Origin: Pseudomonas sp. S09G 359
GTDB taxonomy: Bacteria > Pseudomonadota > Gammaproteobacteria > Pseudomonadales > Pseudomonadaceae
Assembly: GCF_002843605.1 (NCBI RefSeq)
Contig: NZ_CP025263.1
Coordinates: forward strand, 4,555,501 to 4,619,500
Reading direction: 5' to 3'
DNA length: 64,000 bases
Part shown: one piece after another, positions 53,715 through 63,429 of the stretch
How the letters are laid out: every line of letters starts with the position of its first letter
Position numbering within the stretch: position 1 is the stretch's first letter
The notes under the pieces: model-generated
What the model was told of the DNA's origin: nothing
The model's database searches: none
The model's input: only the letters and a program-made list of their open reading frames with translations
Translations under genes and position numbers: made by a program

Positions 53715-54741
53715 ACTTCAAGCGCGCCAGGCGCTCGGTCAGCAGATCGAAGAAGCCCTGGGCGTCGCCGTTCTCAACCCAGAACGCATTCTTCGGTTGT
53801 TTCAGGCCGTCGTACCAATCGACGATGGTCTGGCCGAAGGTCGGGCCTTCGCGGCTGTCCACCACCACATTGACCTCACGGCCACTGAACAGCGAAGGCT
53901 TGAGCAGGTAGGCGATGACAGTGGCGTCGTGCACCGGGCCGCCAGGGATGCCGTAGTGCTCCATGTCGCCCTTGACGTATTCATTGAGAATGTCGCCAAC
54001 CACCTTGCTCGCATTGTTCTTCAGGTCGGCGATTTTTTTCAGCCGCGCTTCACTGGTCAGGACCTTGTGGGTCACGTCCAGCGGCAGGTAGGTCAGCTTG
54101 ACGCCGCTCTTGAGCACAATCTCGGCCGCCAGCGGGTCGGCGAACAGGTTGAACTCCGCGACCGGCGTGATATTGCCGCCGTTGAAGTGCGCGCCGCCCA
54201 TCACCACCAGTTCCTTGATGCCTTGGGTGATTTCCGGCGCCTGGGTCAGTGCCAGCGCCAGGTTGGTCTGCGGGCCAAGCATGGCGATGGTGATGCTATG
54301 GGGTTTGGCGGTGCTCAGGGTCTTGATCAGGTAGTCAACGGCATTGCCTTCGGCCAGGCCGTTTTTCGGCTCATGCACGGTGACTCCGGAAATACCTTCC
54401 TTGCCGTGGATGTTCTCGGCATAGATCGGCGTGCGCAGCAGCGGTTTTGGCGCACCGGCGTACACCGGGATTTCCTCGCGCCCTGCCCACTCGCGTGCCA
54501 GGCGCGCGTTACGGGAGGTTTTGTCCAAACGCACGTTGCCAGCAACGGTGGTCAGCGCGCGAATGTTCAATTCGTCCGGGGAGGCCATGGCAAACAGCAA
54601 GGCCACCACATCGTCGGCGCCAGGATCGGTGTCGATGATCAGGTCGATTTTTTCCGCCGCATGGGCGCTGGCAGCAGTGAGCGCGGACAAAAGCAAAACA
54701 CTCCGAAACAGGTTTTTCAGGGTTGGGAGACCACGTTGCAT
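53713..54741 (-). CDS. Exported nucleoside hydrolase (IunH/RihA family)
   Basis: This is a 342-residue enzyme. A signal peptide (ALTAASAHAAEK) leads into the family motif DTDPGADDVVALLFA (calcium-binding aspartates, about 36-50). AMLGPQTNLALAL near 155 and GGPVHDATVIAYLL near 265 complete the active site. It splits ribonucleosides to ribose and base. The signal puts it in the periplasm, and it closes the ribose operon, so released ribose would be taken up by RbsB. AAGGAG precedes the ATG. Confidence 0.9.
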   Translation of the reverse strand: MQRGLPTLKNLFRSVLLLSALTAASAHAAEKIDLIIDTDPGADDVVALLFAMASPDELNIRALTTVAGNVRLDKTSRNARLAREWAGREEIPVYAGAPKPLLRTPIYAENIHGKEGISGVTVHEPKNGLAEGNAVDYLIKTLSTAKPHSITIAMLGPQTNLALALTQAPEITQGIKELVVMGGAHFNGGNITPVAEFNLFADPLAAEIVLKSGVKLTYLPLDVTHKVLTSEARLKKIADLKNNASKVVGDILNEYVKGDMEHYGIPGGPVHDATVIAYLLKPSLFSGREVNVVVDSREGPTFGQTIVDWYDGLKQPKNAFWVENGDAQGFFDLLTERLARLK

Positions 54742-54766
54742 AAAACACTCCTTGTCGTTGGGAACT

Positions 54767-55171
54767 CTAGAACGTTACGCCGGACACCAGCGCGATATTG
54801 CAGTAAGGCTGGCATTCACCGGTGCGCACCACGGCACGCGCCTTGCGACTGAGCTGTTTGAACTCTTCATGGCTGACCAGGCGCCGCTCGCCGAGGGCCG
54901 CCTGCTCAGTCAGGGTATTCAGCGCGGTCAGCGCAGGCGGTTGCTTGAGTAGGATTTCTTCCGCCAGGACGTGGCTTTCCACCTGCATTTCACTGAGCAC
55001 AATGCCCAAGGTGCTGATGAAATCCGGGATGCCCTGGGTCAGTGCCAGGTCGATCAGTTCGACACCGGGCGGCACCGGCAGGCCAGCGTCGCCGATCACC
55101 AGGATGTCGCCGTGGCCCAGGGACGCGATCACGCGTGACAGGGCAATATTGAGCAGAGGGGTCTTTTTCAT
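54767..55171 (-). CDS. rbsD: D-ribose pyranase
   Basis: This is a 134-residue RbsD-type protein that interconverts pyranose and furanose forms of ribose. It has [26 protein letters not shown] with the active-site His, and [19 protein letters not shown] near the C-terminus. It is made as part of the ribose operon; its start overlaps the rbsK stop (ATGA). The furanose it yields is the substrate of ribokinase. Confidence 0.94.
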   Translation of the reverse strand: MKKTPLLNIALSRVIASLGHGDILVIGDAGLPVPPGVELIDLALTQGIPDFISTLGIVLSEMQVESHVLAEEILLKQPPALTALNTLTEQAALGERRLVSHEEFKQLSRKARAVVRTGECQPYCNIALVSGVTF

Positions 55172-56085
55172 GAGGGCACAAAACCTTGTACGTCGTGCAG
55201 CGTAGGAATGGAGGGTTGCGCGCCGGCACGGGTCACCGACAGCGCGGCGGCGACCTGGCCAAAACGGATGGCCTCGGCTTCGCTCTTGCCAGCGGCCAGT
55301 GCTGCGGCGAAACCGCCGACAAACGTATCACCGGCTGCCGTGGTGTCCACCGCCCTGACTTTGGGCGCCACCAGGTGCTCAAACACCTGGCCGTCACTGA
55401 ACAAGGCGCCCTGCGCGCCCAAGGTGATGATGACTTTACCGGCACCCGCCTGGATCAGTTGCGTCGCAGCGACCTTGGCACTGTCGAGGGAGTCGACCGT
55501 CACGCCGGTCAGTGCGCTGGCTTCGCTTTCGTTGGGAACCAGGTAATCAATCGAGGCGTACCATTCGGCCGGCAACGGCGCACTGGCGGGGGCCGGGTTG
55601 AGGATCACGGTTTTGCCCAGCTCGCGGCCACGCTTGAGGGCATAACCCACCGTGGCCATCGGCACTTCCAGCTGGCAGACGATGACTTCGGCCGCCTGCA
55701 ACACGGCATCAAAGGCCTGCAACGAGGCGGGTGACAGCTCGCCGTTACTGCCGGCGACGATCACAATCGCGTTCTGACTGCTGTCATCCACCACGATCAA
55801 CGCCACGCCGCTGGAGCCGTCCACCGTGCTGACCGCCTGGCAGTCGATACCTTCCACCAGCAACGCGTCGCGCAGCTGAGTGCCGTACGCATCGCTGCCG
55901 ACGCAGCCGATCATCGCCACGTCAGCCCCCAGTCGTGCTGCCGCCACGGCCTGGTTGGCGCCCTTACCGCCGGGCACGGTGGAGAACGTCTGACCGATCA
56001 GGGTTTCACCGGCACGCGGCAACCGGCTCGCGCGGGTCACCAGGTCCATGTTCAAGCTGCCTATTACCACTACTTTTGCTGGCAT
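55168..56085 (-). CDS. rbsK: Ribokinase
   Basis: This is a 305-residue PfkB-family kinase. It has the substrate signature [20 protein letters not shown] near 35-55 and the catalytic [18 protein letters not shown] near 245 with the base Asp. It phosphorylates ribose at O5 with ATP to give ribose-5-phosphate. It lies 23 bp after rbsR and overlaps rbsD. Confidence 0.95.
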   Translation of the reverse strand: MPAKVVVIGSLNMDLVTRASRLPRAGETLIGQTFSTVPGGKGANQAVAAARLGADVAMIGCVGSDAYGTQLRDALLVEGIDCQAVSTVDGSSGVALIVVDDSSQNAIVIVAGSNGELSPASLQAFDAVLQAAEVIVCQLEVPMATVGYALKRGRELGKTVILNPAPASAPLPAEWYASIDYLVPNESEASALTGVTVDSLDSAKVAATQLIQAGAGKVIITLGAQGALFSDGQVFEHLVAPKVRAVDTTAAGDTFVGGFAAALAAGKSEAEAIRFGQVAAALSVTRAGAQPSIPTLHDVQGFVPS

Positions 56086-56108
56086 ACATCAGTACTCATC
56101 AATTCGGT

Positions 56109-57131
56109 TCAGCGGTATTGGGCAAACGTCCCGGCGACGGGCGCCGTCGACTCGCGCAACACAATGCTCGGCGTCACGATGCGTTGATCGATCGGCAGTT
56201 GGGGGCTTGCAATTCGTCGCAGTAACAGCTCGGCCGCCGTCTCGCCCAACTGCACGATCGACTGCCCGACCGTGGTCAGCGCCGGGTACACGTAACGGCC
56301 CATTTGAATGTCATCGAAGCCAATCACCGACAGCTCGCCTGGTACGCGGATATTACGCTCGGCGGCCGCACGCAGTACGCCGAAACCGATCATGTCGTTA
56401 CTGGCGAAAATCGCGCTGGGCGGGTTTTGCGCCAGTAGCTGCACAGCCGCGGCATAACCGCCGGTACTGGTAAAGTCGCTTTCCTGGGTGCGATGGGCCG
56501 CCACGTCCACACCCGCCTCACGCAGCGCACGGTGATAACCCGCCAGGCGCATCTGCGCCACCCGGGTGTGGCTCGGGCCGCCAATGCAGGCGATATCCCG
56601 ATGGCCCAGCTCAAGCAGGTGGCGGGTCGCCAGGTAGGCGCCCTCCTCGTGATCGATGCGCACCAGGTCGACATCAATGCCGTCCAGCGCCCGGTCGACA
56701 ATCACCATCGGCGTGCGCACCGCGCTCAAGCCGGCGGCAAGGCCACTGTCATCGCCGCCCACCGAGGTCACGATCAGGCCATCGATACGCTTCTCCAGCA
56801 ACACGCGCAAATAACTGCGTTGTTTTTCAGCATTGTCATCGGAGTTGCAGAGGATCACGCAGTAGCCGTTACGCTCGCAGTAATCCTCGATGCCCCTGGC
56901 CAGCTCCGCAAAATACGGGTTGAGGCTGTTGGGCACCAGCAGGCCGATGGTGGCCGTGGTCTTGGCCTTGAGCGAGCGCGCGACAGCGCTGGGCACGTAG
57001 TCGAGCTGCTTGATCGCCGCTTCGACCTTGATGCGTACCGGCTCGCTGACCGGGCGCGTCTTGTTCACCACATGCGACACCGTGGTGTAGGAAATACCTG
57101 CAAGCGCTGCCACATCCTTGATCGTTGCCAT
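56109..57131 (-). CDS. rbsR: LacI-family ribose-operon repressor
   Basis: This is a 340-residue repressor with helix-turn-helix TIKDVAALAGISYTTVSHVVNKT, hinge VPSAVARSLKAK, and a periplasmic-binding-protein-like effector domain from 60 (TIGLLVPNSLNPYFAELARGIEDYC). It sits inside the operon it controls, 3 bp after rbsC, and would be autoregulated through the perfect palindrome at 60733-60746 near the rbsB promoter. D-ribose is the expected inducer. Confidence 0.93.
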   Translation of the reverse strand: MATIKDVAALAGISYTTVSHVVNKTRPVSEPVRIKVEAAIKQLDYVPSAVARSLKAKTTATIGLLVPNSLNPYFAELARGIEDYCERNGYCVILCNSDDNAEKQRSYLRVLLEKRIDGLIVTSVGGDDSGLAAGLSAVRTPMVIVDRALDGIDVDLVRIDHEEGAYLATRHLLELGHRDIACIGGPSHTRVAQMRLAGYHRALREAGVDVAAHRTQESDFTSTGGYAAAVQLLAQNPPSAIFASNDMIGFGVLRAAAERNIRVPGELSVIGFDDIQMGRYVYPALTTVGQSIVQLGETAAELLLRRIASPQLPIDQRIVTPSIVLRESTAPVAGTFAQYR

Positions 57132-57134
57132 GGT

Positions 57135-58112
57135 TCAGCCCCGCCGACTGGCGCGCTGGCTGCGATAGGTGTCAAGGACCACGGCAATCACGATCACGGC
57201 ACCGGTGATGATGCGCTTGGTGGGCTCCGTGGCACCGATCTGTGCCAGGCCAGCGGCCAATACCGAAATAATCAATACCCCGAAGAACGTGCTGATCACC
57301 GAACCGCGCCCGCCCATCAAGCTGGTGCCGCCGATCACCACCGCCGCAATCACTTGCAGCTCCAGGCCGGAGCCGGCATTCGGGTCGGCGGCTTCCAAGC
57401 GCGAGATCTGGAACAGTGCTGCTACACCAGCGAGCAGCCCCATCAGGCTGAACACCAGGATCTTGTAGGGCTTGGGGTTGATCCCGGCGAGGCGCACGGC
57501 CTCTTCGTTGGTGCCGATACCGATCAGGTAACGGCCGAACACCGTACGGGTGAGTACCAACTGCGCGGCGATGATCACCAGCAGGGCAATGATGAACGAC
57601 GGCGAAATGCCGAAGGCAATCGGGTTGGACAGCCAGGCAAACGAATCACCGATATAGGCAGTGCGCGAGCCGGTCATCTGATACGCCACGCCACGGGCCA
57701 TTTCCAGCACGCCCAGGGACACGATAAACGATGGAATCCGCCACGCCACGGTGATCGAGCCGGTAATGGTACCGGCCAGCGCCGCGCAGCCCATGCCCAG
57801 CACAGCCGCCGGCAATACGCTCCAGCCCCAGCTCAGAATTGCCACGCTGACGGCCGAGGCTGCCAGCGCCAGCACCGAGCCCACCGACAGGTCGATGCCA
57901 CCGATGATCAGGATGAAGGTCATGCCCACCGCCAGCACCATCAGGTCCGGGATCTGGTTGGCCAGGGTGCTGAAGGTGTCATAGGACAGGAAGTGGTCGC
58001 TGAGCACCGAGAACAGCGCAATCATCGCCAACAGCGCACCCGCCAGCCCCAGGTAGGTGCCCAGGCCGTAGAAGTTGCCGCCAGTTTTACCGGGGGAAGT
58101 TGTTGTTTTCAT
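57135..58112 (-). CDS. rbsC: Ribose ABC transporter permease
   Basis: This is a 325-residue inner-membrane permease with 8-10 spans. The sugar-permease sequence GGIDLSVGSVLALAASAVSVAIL near 70-92 and GGTSLMGGRGSVISTFFGVLII near 260 are intact. It forms the homodimeric ribose channel with RbsA on the cytoplasmic face and RbsB on the outside. Its start overlaps the rbsA stop by ATGA. Confidence 0.94.
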   Translation of the reverse strand: MKTTTSPGKTGGNFYGLGTYLGLAGALLAMIALFSVLSDHFLSYDTFSTLANQIPDLMVLAVGMTFILIIGGIDLSVGSVLALAASAVSVAILSWGWSVLPAAVLGMGCAALAGTITGSITVAWRIPSFIVSLGVLEMARGVAYQMTGSRTAYIGDSFAWLSNPIAFGISPSFIIALLVIIAAQLVLTRTVFGRYLIGIGTNEEAVRLAGINPKPYKILVFSLMGLLAGVAALFQISRLEAADPNAGSGLELQVIAAVVIGGTSLMGGRGSVISTFFGVLIISVLAAGLAQIGATEPTKRIITGAVIVIAVVLDTYRSQRASRRG

Positions 58113-59662
58113 GGGGTATCCCTAAGCACTGCGTCGTTGAGCAGCGCATCACGTTTCTGATAGCCAGCAAAGGCGGCAGCGAGCAATTCATCCTGGGTCC
58201 AGCTGTCACGCTCGAAGGTCTCGATCAGGCGCCCGGCGGACAACACGCCGATGCGGTCACAGATCAGCATGAGCTCACGCAGGTCGCTGGACACCACCAC
58301 CAGTGCTTTGCCCTGGCGGGTCAACTCGCCGAGCAAGGCATAAATATCGAACTTGGCCCCCACGTCGATGCCGCGCGTGGGCTCGTCGAACAGCATTACC
58401 GAGCAATCACGCTCCAGCCAACGGCCGATCACGACTTTCTGCTGGTTGCCGCCGGACAGCTCGGACACCAATTGCGCCGGGCTGGAACTGCGAATGCGCA
58501 TGGCGTCGATCTGACGCTTGGCCAAGGCAGTTTCATCACGACTGTTAACCACGCCGCCGCCGGAGATTTCCGGCATGTTACCCAGGGCAATATTGGCGCT
58601 GATCGACTGGGTCAGCAGCAGGCCTTCACCCTTGCGGTCTTCAGTGATCAAGGCGATGCCGTGACCCACGGCGTCGACTGGCGAGCGAATGCTTACCACT
58701 TGGGCCGGCGAGCCCAGGGCAACGGTGCCACTGTCGGCAAGGTCGGCGCCAAAGATCAGGCGCAGCAGCTCGGTGCGACCGGCGCCGATCAGGCCAGAGA
58801 TGCCGTAGATCTCACCGGCACGTACTTCAAAGGACACGTCGCGAACCTTGTCCGAACGGGTCAGGCCCTTCACCGTCAGGGCCGGGCCGCCGATGCTGCG
58901 CGGGCCGAGGTCCATGTGTTCGCCCAGCTCGCGGCCGACCATCAAGGTCACCAGTTGCTCGCTGTTGTAATTGGCCATCGGCTCGACGCAGACCAGCTTG
59001 CCGTCACGCAGTACCGCAATGCGTTGGGCAACACGGGCCAGTTCTTCGAGCCGGTGCGAAATATAAATGATCGCCACGCCTCGGGCCTGCAGGCGGGTGA
59101 TTTGTTCAAACAGCATCTCGACTTCACGGGCAGTGAGCATCGCCGTGGGTTCATCGAGGATCAATACGTGGCAGTCGCCGATCAGGTTACGGGCAATCTC
59201 GACCATTTGCTGATGCCCGATACCCAGGCTGCCGACCAGGGTGTCCGGGTCGATGGCGTCCAGGCCGACCTGGGCCATGGCCTCGATCGCCGCTTTGCGC
59301 AATTGCTTGCGGCTGATCCAGCCACCGTGGTTCGGCAGGTTATCCAGGAACAGGTTTTCGGCCACGGTCAGCGTTGGCAGCAGGTTAAGTTCCTGCATGA
59401 CCATACGCACGCCCAACTGCTCAGCCTGGGTGCGGCTGCCTGGGCGGTAGTCCTGGCCGTTGAACTGCATGTGCCCGGTAGTCGGCGTGACCAGCCCGCC
59501 GATGATCTTCGACAAGGTACTTTTGCCTGCACCGTTTTCGCCGGTGAGCGCCAGCACTTCCCCGCGATTGAGCGTGAGGGTGATGTCGGACAAAACCGGT
59601 TGGGCATAGGTCTTACCGATACCGCTGACCGAGAGGACAGCGTTCGGGGCGGAAGATGACAT
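58109..59662 (-). CDS. rbsA: Ribose ABC transporter ATPase, two-domain
   Basis: This is a 517-residue protein with two fused ABC domains. The N-terminal one has Walker A GENGAGKST, a degenerate signature LGIGHQQMVEIARNL, and Walker B LILDEPTA. The C-terminal one has degenerate Walker A GLIGAGRTEL, signature LSGGNQQKVVIGRWL and Walker B VMLFDEPTRGIDVGAK. This asymmetry is usual for RbsA. It drives ribose import through RbsC. It starts 57 bp after rbsB. Confidence 0.94.
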   Translation of the reverse strand: MSSSAPNAVLSVSGIGKTYAQPVLSDITLTLNRGEVLALTGENGAGKSTLSKIIGGLVTPTTGHMQFNGQDYRPGSRTQAEQLGVRMVMQELNLLPTLTVAENLFLDNLPNHGGWISRKQLRKAAIEAMAQVGLDAIDPDTLVGSLGIGHQQMVEIARNLIGDCHVLILDEPTAMLTAREVEMLFEQITRLQARGVAIIYISHRLEELARVAQRIAVLRDGKLVCVEPMANYNSEQLVTLMVGRELGEHMDLGPRSIGGPALTVKGLTRSDKVRDVSFEVRAGEIYGISGLIGAGRTELLRLIFGADLADSGTVALGSPAQVVSIRSPVDAVGHGIALITEDRKGEGLLLTQSISANIALGNMPEISGGGVVNSRDETALAKRQIDAMRIRSSSPAQLVSELSGGNQQKVVIGRWLERDCSVMLFDEPTRGIDVGAKFDIYALLGELTRQGKALVVVSSDLRELMLICDRIGVLSAGRLIETFERDSWTQDELLAAAFAGYQKRDALLNDAVLRDTP

Positions 59663-59719
59663 AGGAAAATCTCCAGGCGCCCGCTCAGGACGAGCGGGCG
59701 CTGTTGGGTGCAGCCAGGA

Positions 59720-60676
59720 TTACTTCTTGAGGACGAGTTCGACCGGGGTTTCGATCACGCCATCCTGGGCATCGACTTTCTCACCCTTGACCAGCTTGAG
59801 CGCGTTCTGGATACCGAACACCGCTTGCTGGGCCGCGGCCTGGTCGGCAGTCGCCAGCACGCGGCCATCCTGCAGCATAGGCTTGATGGCTTCGATATTG
59901 TCGTAGCCCACTACCAGGACTTTGCCGGCCTTGCCCGCCGCACGCACGGCGGAGACAGCGCCCAGGGCCATGTTGTCGTTACCGGCCAACAATGCCTTGA
60001 GATCCGGGTATTCGCTCAGCATGGCGGACGCCACTTTCTGGCCCTGGTCGATTTCCCAGTTGCCGGATTGGGTGGAGACGATCTTCATGCCGGCAGCATC
60101 CATCGCATCCTTATAGCCTGCGGTGCGCTGCTGGGCATTGGTGGTGGTCGGCACGCCTTCGATGATGCCAACTTTGTCACCGGCAGCCAGCTGCTTGGCC
60201 AGGTAGTCGCCCACCAGCTTGGAGCCTTTGCGGTTGTCGGGGCCTACGAAGGGGATGTCGAGGTTTTTGCTTTTCAGCACGCCTGGGTCCAGGCGGTTAT
60301 CGATGTTGACGACCTTGATGCCGGCATCGGAGGCTTTCTTCAACACCGTAACGAGCGCCTTGGAGTCAGCCGGGGCGATGACGATAGCGTTGACCTTGGC
60401 GAGGATCATCTGGTTGACGATATCAATCTGCGCACTGGTATCGGTTTCGTTCTTGATCCCGTTGGTGATCATGTCGAAATCGGCGGCGTGGTCTTTCTGG
60501 TACGCCTTGGCACCGTCTTGCATGGTGACGAAAAATTCGTTGGCGAGGGATTTCATGACCAGGCCGACCTTGGGTTTGGCGGCCTCATCAGCAAATGCAG
60601 AAGAGAGAGGTAAAGCGGCGGATGCGGCAGCAAGCACAGCGACAGCAAGAAGACGTCCAGCGAATGGCAGCTTCAT
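59720..60676 (-). CDS. rbsB: Ribose-binding periplasmic protein
   Basis: This is a 318-residue protein with a signal peptide (LPLSSAFADE). The class signature is VGLVMKSLANEFFVTMQDGAKAYQKDHAADF, and the binding cleft has VIAPADSKALVTVLKKASDAGIKVVNIDNRLD. It binds ribose and delivers it to RbsC. It is the first gene of the operon and is preceded by a sigma70 promoter and an operator. Confidence 0.93.
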   Translation of the reverse strand: MKLPFAGRLLAVAVLAAASAALPLSSAFADEAAKPKVGLVMKSLANEFFVTMQDGAKAYQKDHAADFDMITNGIKNETDTSAQIDIVNQMILAKVNAIVIAPADSKALVTVLKKASDAGIKVVNIDNRLDPGVLKSKNLDIPFVGPDNRKGSKLVGDYLAKQLAAGDKVGIIEGVPTTTNAQQRTAGYKDAMDAAGMKIVSTQSGNWEIDQGQKVASAMLSEYPDLKALLAGNDNMALGAVSAVRAAGKAGKVLVVGYDNIEAIKPMLQDGRVLATADQAAAQQAVFGIQNALKLVKGEKVDAQDGVIETPVELVLKK

Positions 60677-60732
60677 GGGTTCACTCCGATCTTATGATTA
60701 TTGTGAGCAACGCTTGCGCTCGTGAAACATCT

Positions 60733-60746
60733 CGCAAACGTTTGCG
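60733..60746. promoter_or_regulatory. Perfect LacI-type operator before rbsB
   Basis: CGCAAACGTTTGCG is a 14-bp exact palindrome with the central CG typical of LacI/GalR family sites. It lies just downstream of the -10 box of the rbs promoter and is the expected RbsR operator. A partial copy (GCAACGCTTGC) lies near 60707. Confidence 0.85.
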
Positions 60747-60754
60747 TTATTCAA

Positions 60755-60783
60755 ACTATGAGAACCTTGTCGAGATTTGTCAA
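60755..60783 (-). promoter_or_regulatory. Sigma70 promoter of the rbs operon
   Basis: On the minus strand TTGACA (60783-60778) is followed after exactly 17 bp by CATAGT (60760-60755). The perfect -35 and standard spacer make this a convincing promoter, with the RbsR-type operator covering the start point. Confidence 0.8.
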
Positions 60784-60938
60784 CGGTAGAAAACAGCCTT
60801 TCATCCAAGCCCTGTAGCCCTCCCTGCCCCCAGCCTCATGCGCCGAGGTGATTAAACATCGCACTCCCGCAGTCGTTCTCTAAAACGACAGCTGTGAAGC
60901 CTCCGCCACTGGCGCCTCACGAGAATCCCGTAAGAGTT

Positions 60939-60952
60939 TTCGGACAACCGAA
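60939..60952. promoter_or_regulatory. AauR-like binding site 1 upstream of ansB
   Basis: TTCGGACAACCGAA matches exactly the TTCGG-N4-CCGAA site known for AauR, the response regulator for acidic amino-acid use in Pseudomonas. It lies 130 bp before the sigma54 promoter, a usual enhancer distance. Confidence 0.75.
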
Positions 60953-60970
60953 CGAAAAACTACTCCATTG

Positions 60971-60984
60971 TTCGGAAAGCCGGA
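60971..60984. promoter_or_regulatory. AauR-like binding site 2 upstream of ansB
   Basis: TTCGGAAAGCCGGA matches the same site with one change. It lies 32 bp from the first, about three helical turns, so two dimers could bind on one face of the DNA. Confidence 0.6.
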
Positions 60985-61068
60985 CAGAAACCTTCGCGAA
61001 CAGTTTATATGCACATTTAAAATTGTTTTAAATCAATGAGTTAATTCGTAAACGCTAACACCCTGAGC

Positions 61069-61085
61069 TTGGTACAAATCCTGCT
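61069..61085 (+). promoter_or_regulatory. Sigma54 (-24/-12) promoter of ansB
   Basis: TTGGTACAAATCCTGCT matches the sigma54 consensus YTGGCACG-N4-TTGCW, with GG and GC 12 bp apart as required. It lies about 88 bp before the ansB start. With the two AauR-like boxes upstream, activation by acidic amino acids is expected. Confidence 0.75.
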
Positions 61086-61133
61086 CTTTCTCAGCACCTC
61101 GAGCGTTCAGAACCGCCCGGGTGTTCTAGATGA

Positions 61134-62261
<1,128 letters not shown>

Positions 62262-62277
62262 TTCCTGGTGACACCTC

Positions 62278-62305
62278 GGCAGGGGCGGACTTTCCCGCCC
62301 CTGCC
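62278..62305 (+). terminator. GC-rich hairpin after ansB
   Basis: GGCAGGGGCGG (62278-62288) pairs perfectly with CCGCCCCTGCC (62295-62305) over a 6-base loop. No T-run follows, so it may work as a stabiliser or with Rho, but it is well placed to end the ansB transcript. Confidence 0.6.
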
Positions 62306-62393
62306 CTCCCCGCAACGCCTCCGATAGCCCCCCCTTCGCCCTACACCAAACTGCCTGAATCGCTGTCAGACGAACTTGTTGAAATTTAAGCAG

Positions 62394-62422
62394 TTGCGAA
62401 ATCGCCCACAGTTAAATACTGT
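62394..62422 (+). promoter_or_regulatory. Sigma70-like promoter under LexA control
   Basis: TTGCGA (62394-62399), 17 bp spacer, TACTGT (62417-62422). The -10 box overlaps the LexA-like palindrome, which is the normal layout of an SOS promoter. The -35 and -10 are imperfect. Confidence 0.5.
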
Positions 62423-62434
62423 ATGTGCGTACAG
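62419..62434. promoter_or_regulatory. LexA box
   Basis: CTGTATGTGCGTACAG has the SOS-box form CTG-N10-CAG and is palindromic in the outer five bases on each side. It lies 19 bp before the start of the DUF1654-like gene. It should make that gene and endA inducible by DNA damage. Confidence 0.85.
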
Positions 62435-62452
62435 CTTATTAAGGAATACTCC

Positions 62453-62704
62453 GTGGCAAAGTCCTCTTCCGCAGCGCCAACCCCGCCTGATGCCTACGCA
62501 CGCCTGGCGATTCGTGTGCAAAAGATCATCAATTCGACCAACGCCCAAAAAGCCAAGGCAGCCTTGATCTTCCGCTTGCCGGACGAACCGGAGGATGAAT
62601 GGGCGCGCTTGCTGGAAGAAATCGCCGAGAACGACAACGTCACCCTCGCCTATCGGGACGATGGCGGCGTGCAGATTTTCTGGGTTGTGCCGAAGGAAGA
62701 TTGA
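62453..62704 (+). CDS. DUF1654-like small protein, SOS-controlled
   Basis: This is an 83-residue protein from GTG at 62453, preceded by AAGGA 7 bp upstream. YARLAIRVQKIINSTNAQKAKAALIFRLPDEPEDEWARLLEEIAENDN is a helical core that I match to the Pseudomonas-typical DUF1654 family; it ends in DGGVQIFWVVPKED. An ATG at 62423 is in frame, but it lies within the LexA box. Its role is unknown; co-transcription with an endonuclease under an SOS box suggests DNA repair or recombination. Confidence 0.8.
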   Translation: MAKSSSAAPTPPDAYARLAIRVQKIINSTNAQKAKAALIFRLPDEPEDEWARLLEEIAENDNVTLAYRDDGGVQIFWVVPKED

Positions 62705-62708
62705 CTCG

Positions 62709-63398
62709 ATGTATGTCCGTTTTATCGCGGTGTGCTGCCTGTTATTTGCCGTCACCGCTCACGCCCAGGCGCCTCGCACATTCAGCGAAGCCAAGAAGAT
62801 CGCCTGGAAACTTTATGCCCCACAATCCACCGAGTTCTATTGCGGCTGCAAATACACCGGCAACCGCATAGACCTGAAAGCCTGTGGTTACATCCCGCGC
62901 AAAAACGCCAGCCGCGCCGCGCGTATCGAGTGGGAGCACATTGTTCCGGCCTGGCAGATCGGGCATCAGCGCCAGTGCTGGCAGAACGGTGGGCGCAAGA
63001 ACTGCACGCGCCATGATGACGTATTCAAGCGCGCCGAAGCGGACCTGCACAACCTGGTGCCGAGCATCGGCGAGGTCAATGGTGACCGTAGCAATTTCAG
63101 TTTTGGCTGGCTGCCAGTGCAAAGCGGTCAGTACGGTTCATGCCTGACCCAGGTGGACTTCAAGGCCAAGAAGGTCATGCCACGCCCGTCCATCCGTGGA
63201 ATGATCGCGCGCACCTATTTCTACATGAGCAAGCGGTATGGCTTGCGCCTGTCCAAGCAAGATCGCCAGCTGTACGAAGCCTGGAACAAGACCTACCCGG
63301 TGCAGACATGGGAGCGTCAGCGCAACCAGACCGTTGCATGCGTGATGGGGGCTGGCAATGAGTTTGTCGGGCCGGTAGACCTGAAAGCCTGCGGTTGA
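62709..63398 (+). CDS. endA: Endonuclease I
   Basis: This is a 229-residue nuclease with a signal peptide (LLFAVTAHAQA). The beta-beta-alpha-metal site is in EWEHIVPAWQIGHQRQCW (His general base) and ADLHNLVPSIGEVNGDRSNFSFGWLP (Asn and metal ligands). Six or more cysteines suggest disulfides. It cuts double-stranded DNA in the periplasm. It starts 4 bp after the DUF1654-like stop and would be SOS-induced through the shared LexA box, which is unusual for a periplasmic nuclease. Confidence 0.9.
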   Translation: MYVRFIAVCCLLFAVTAHAQAPRTFSEAKKIAWKLYAPQSTEFYCGCKYTGNRIDLKACGYIPRKNASRAARIEWEHIVPAWQIGHQRQCWQNGGRKNCTRHDDVFKRAEADLHNLVPSIGEVNGDRSNFSFGWLPVQSGQYGSCLTQVDFKAKKVMPRPSIRGMIARTYFYMSKRYGLRLSKQDRQLYEAWNKTYPVQTWERQRNQTVACVMGAGNEFVGPVDLKACG

Positions 63399-63429
63399 AA
63401 ATGGGCGGAGCTGCCGCCCATTCAGCTCG

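Noticed and set aside
56493..58160. 555-residue + strand open frame across rbsR and rbsC
   Set aside because: Antisense shadow; H/Q/G-rich and spans two genes that are well supported on the other strand.
58100..59659. 519-residue + strand open frame across rbsA
   Set aside because: Antisense shadow of a clear two-domain ATPase.
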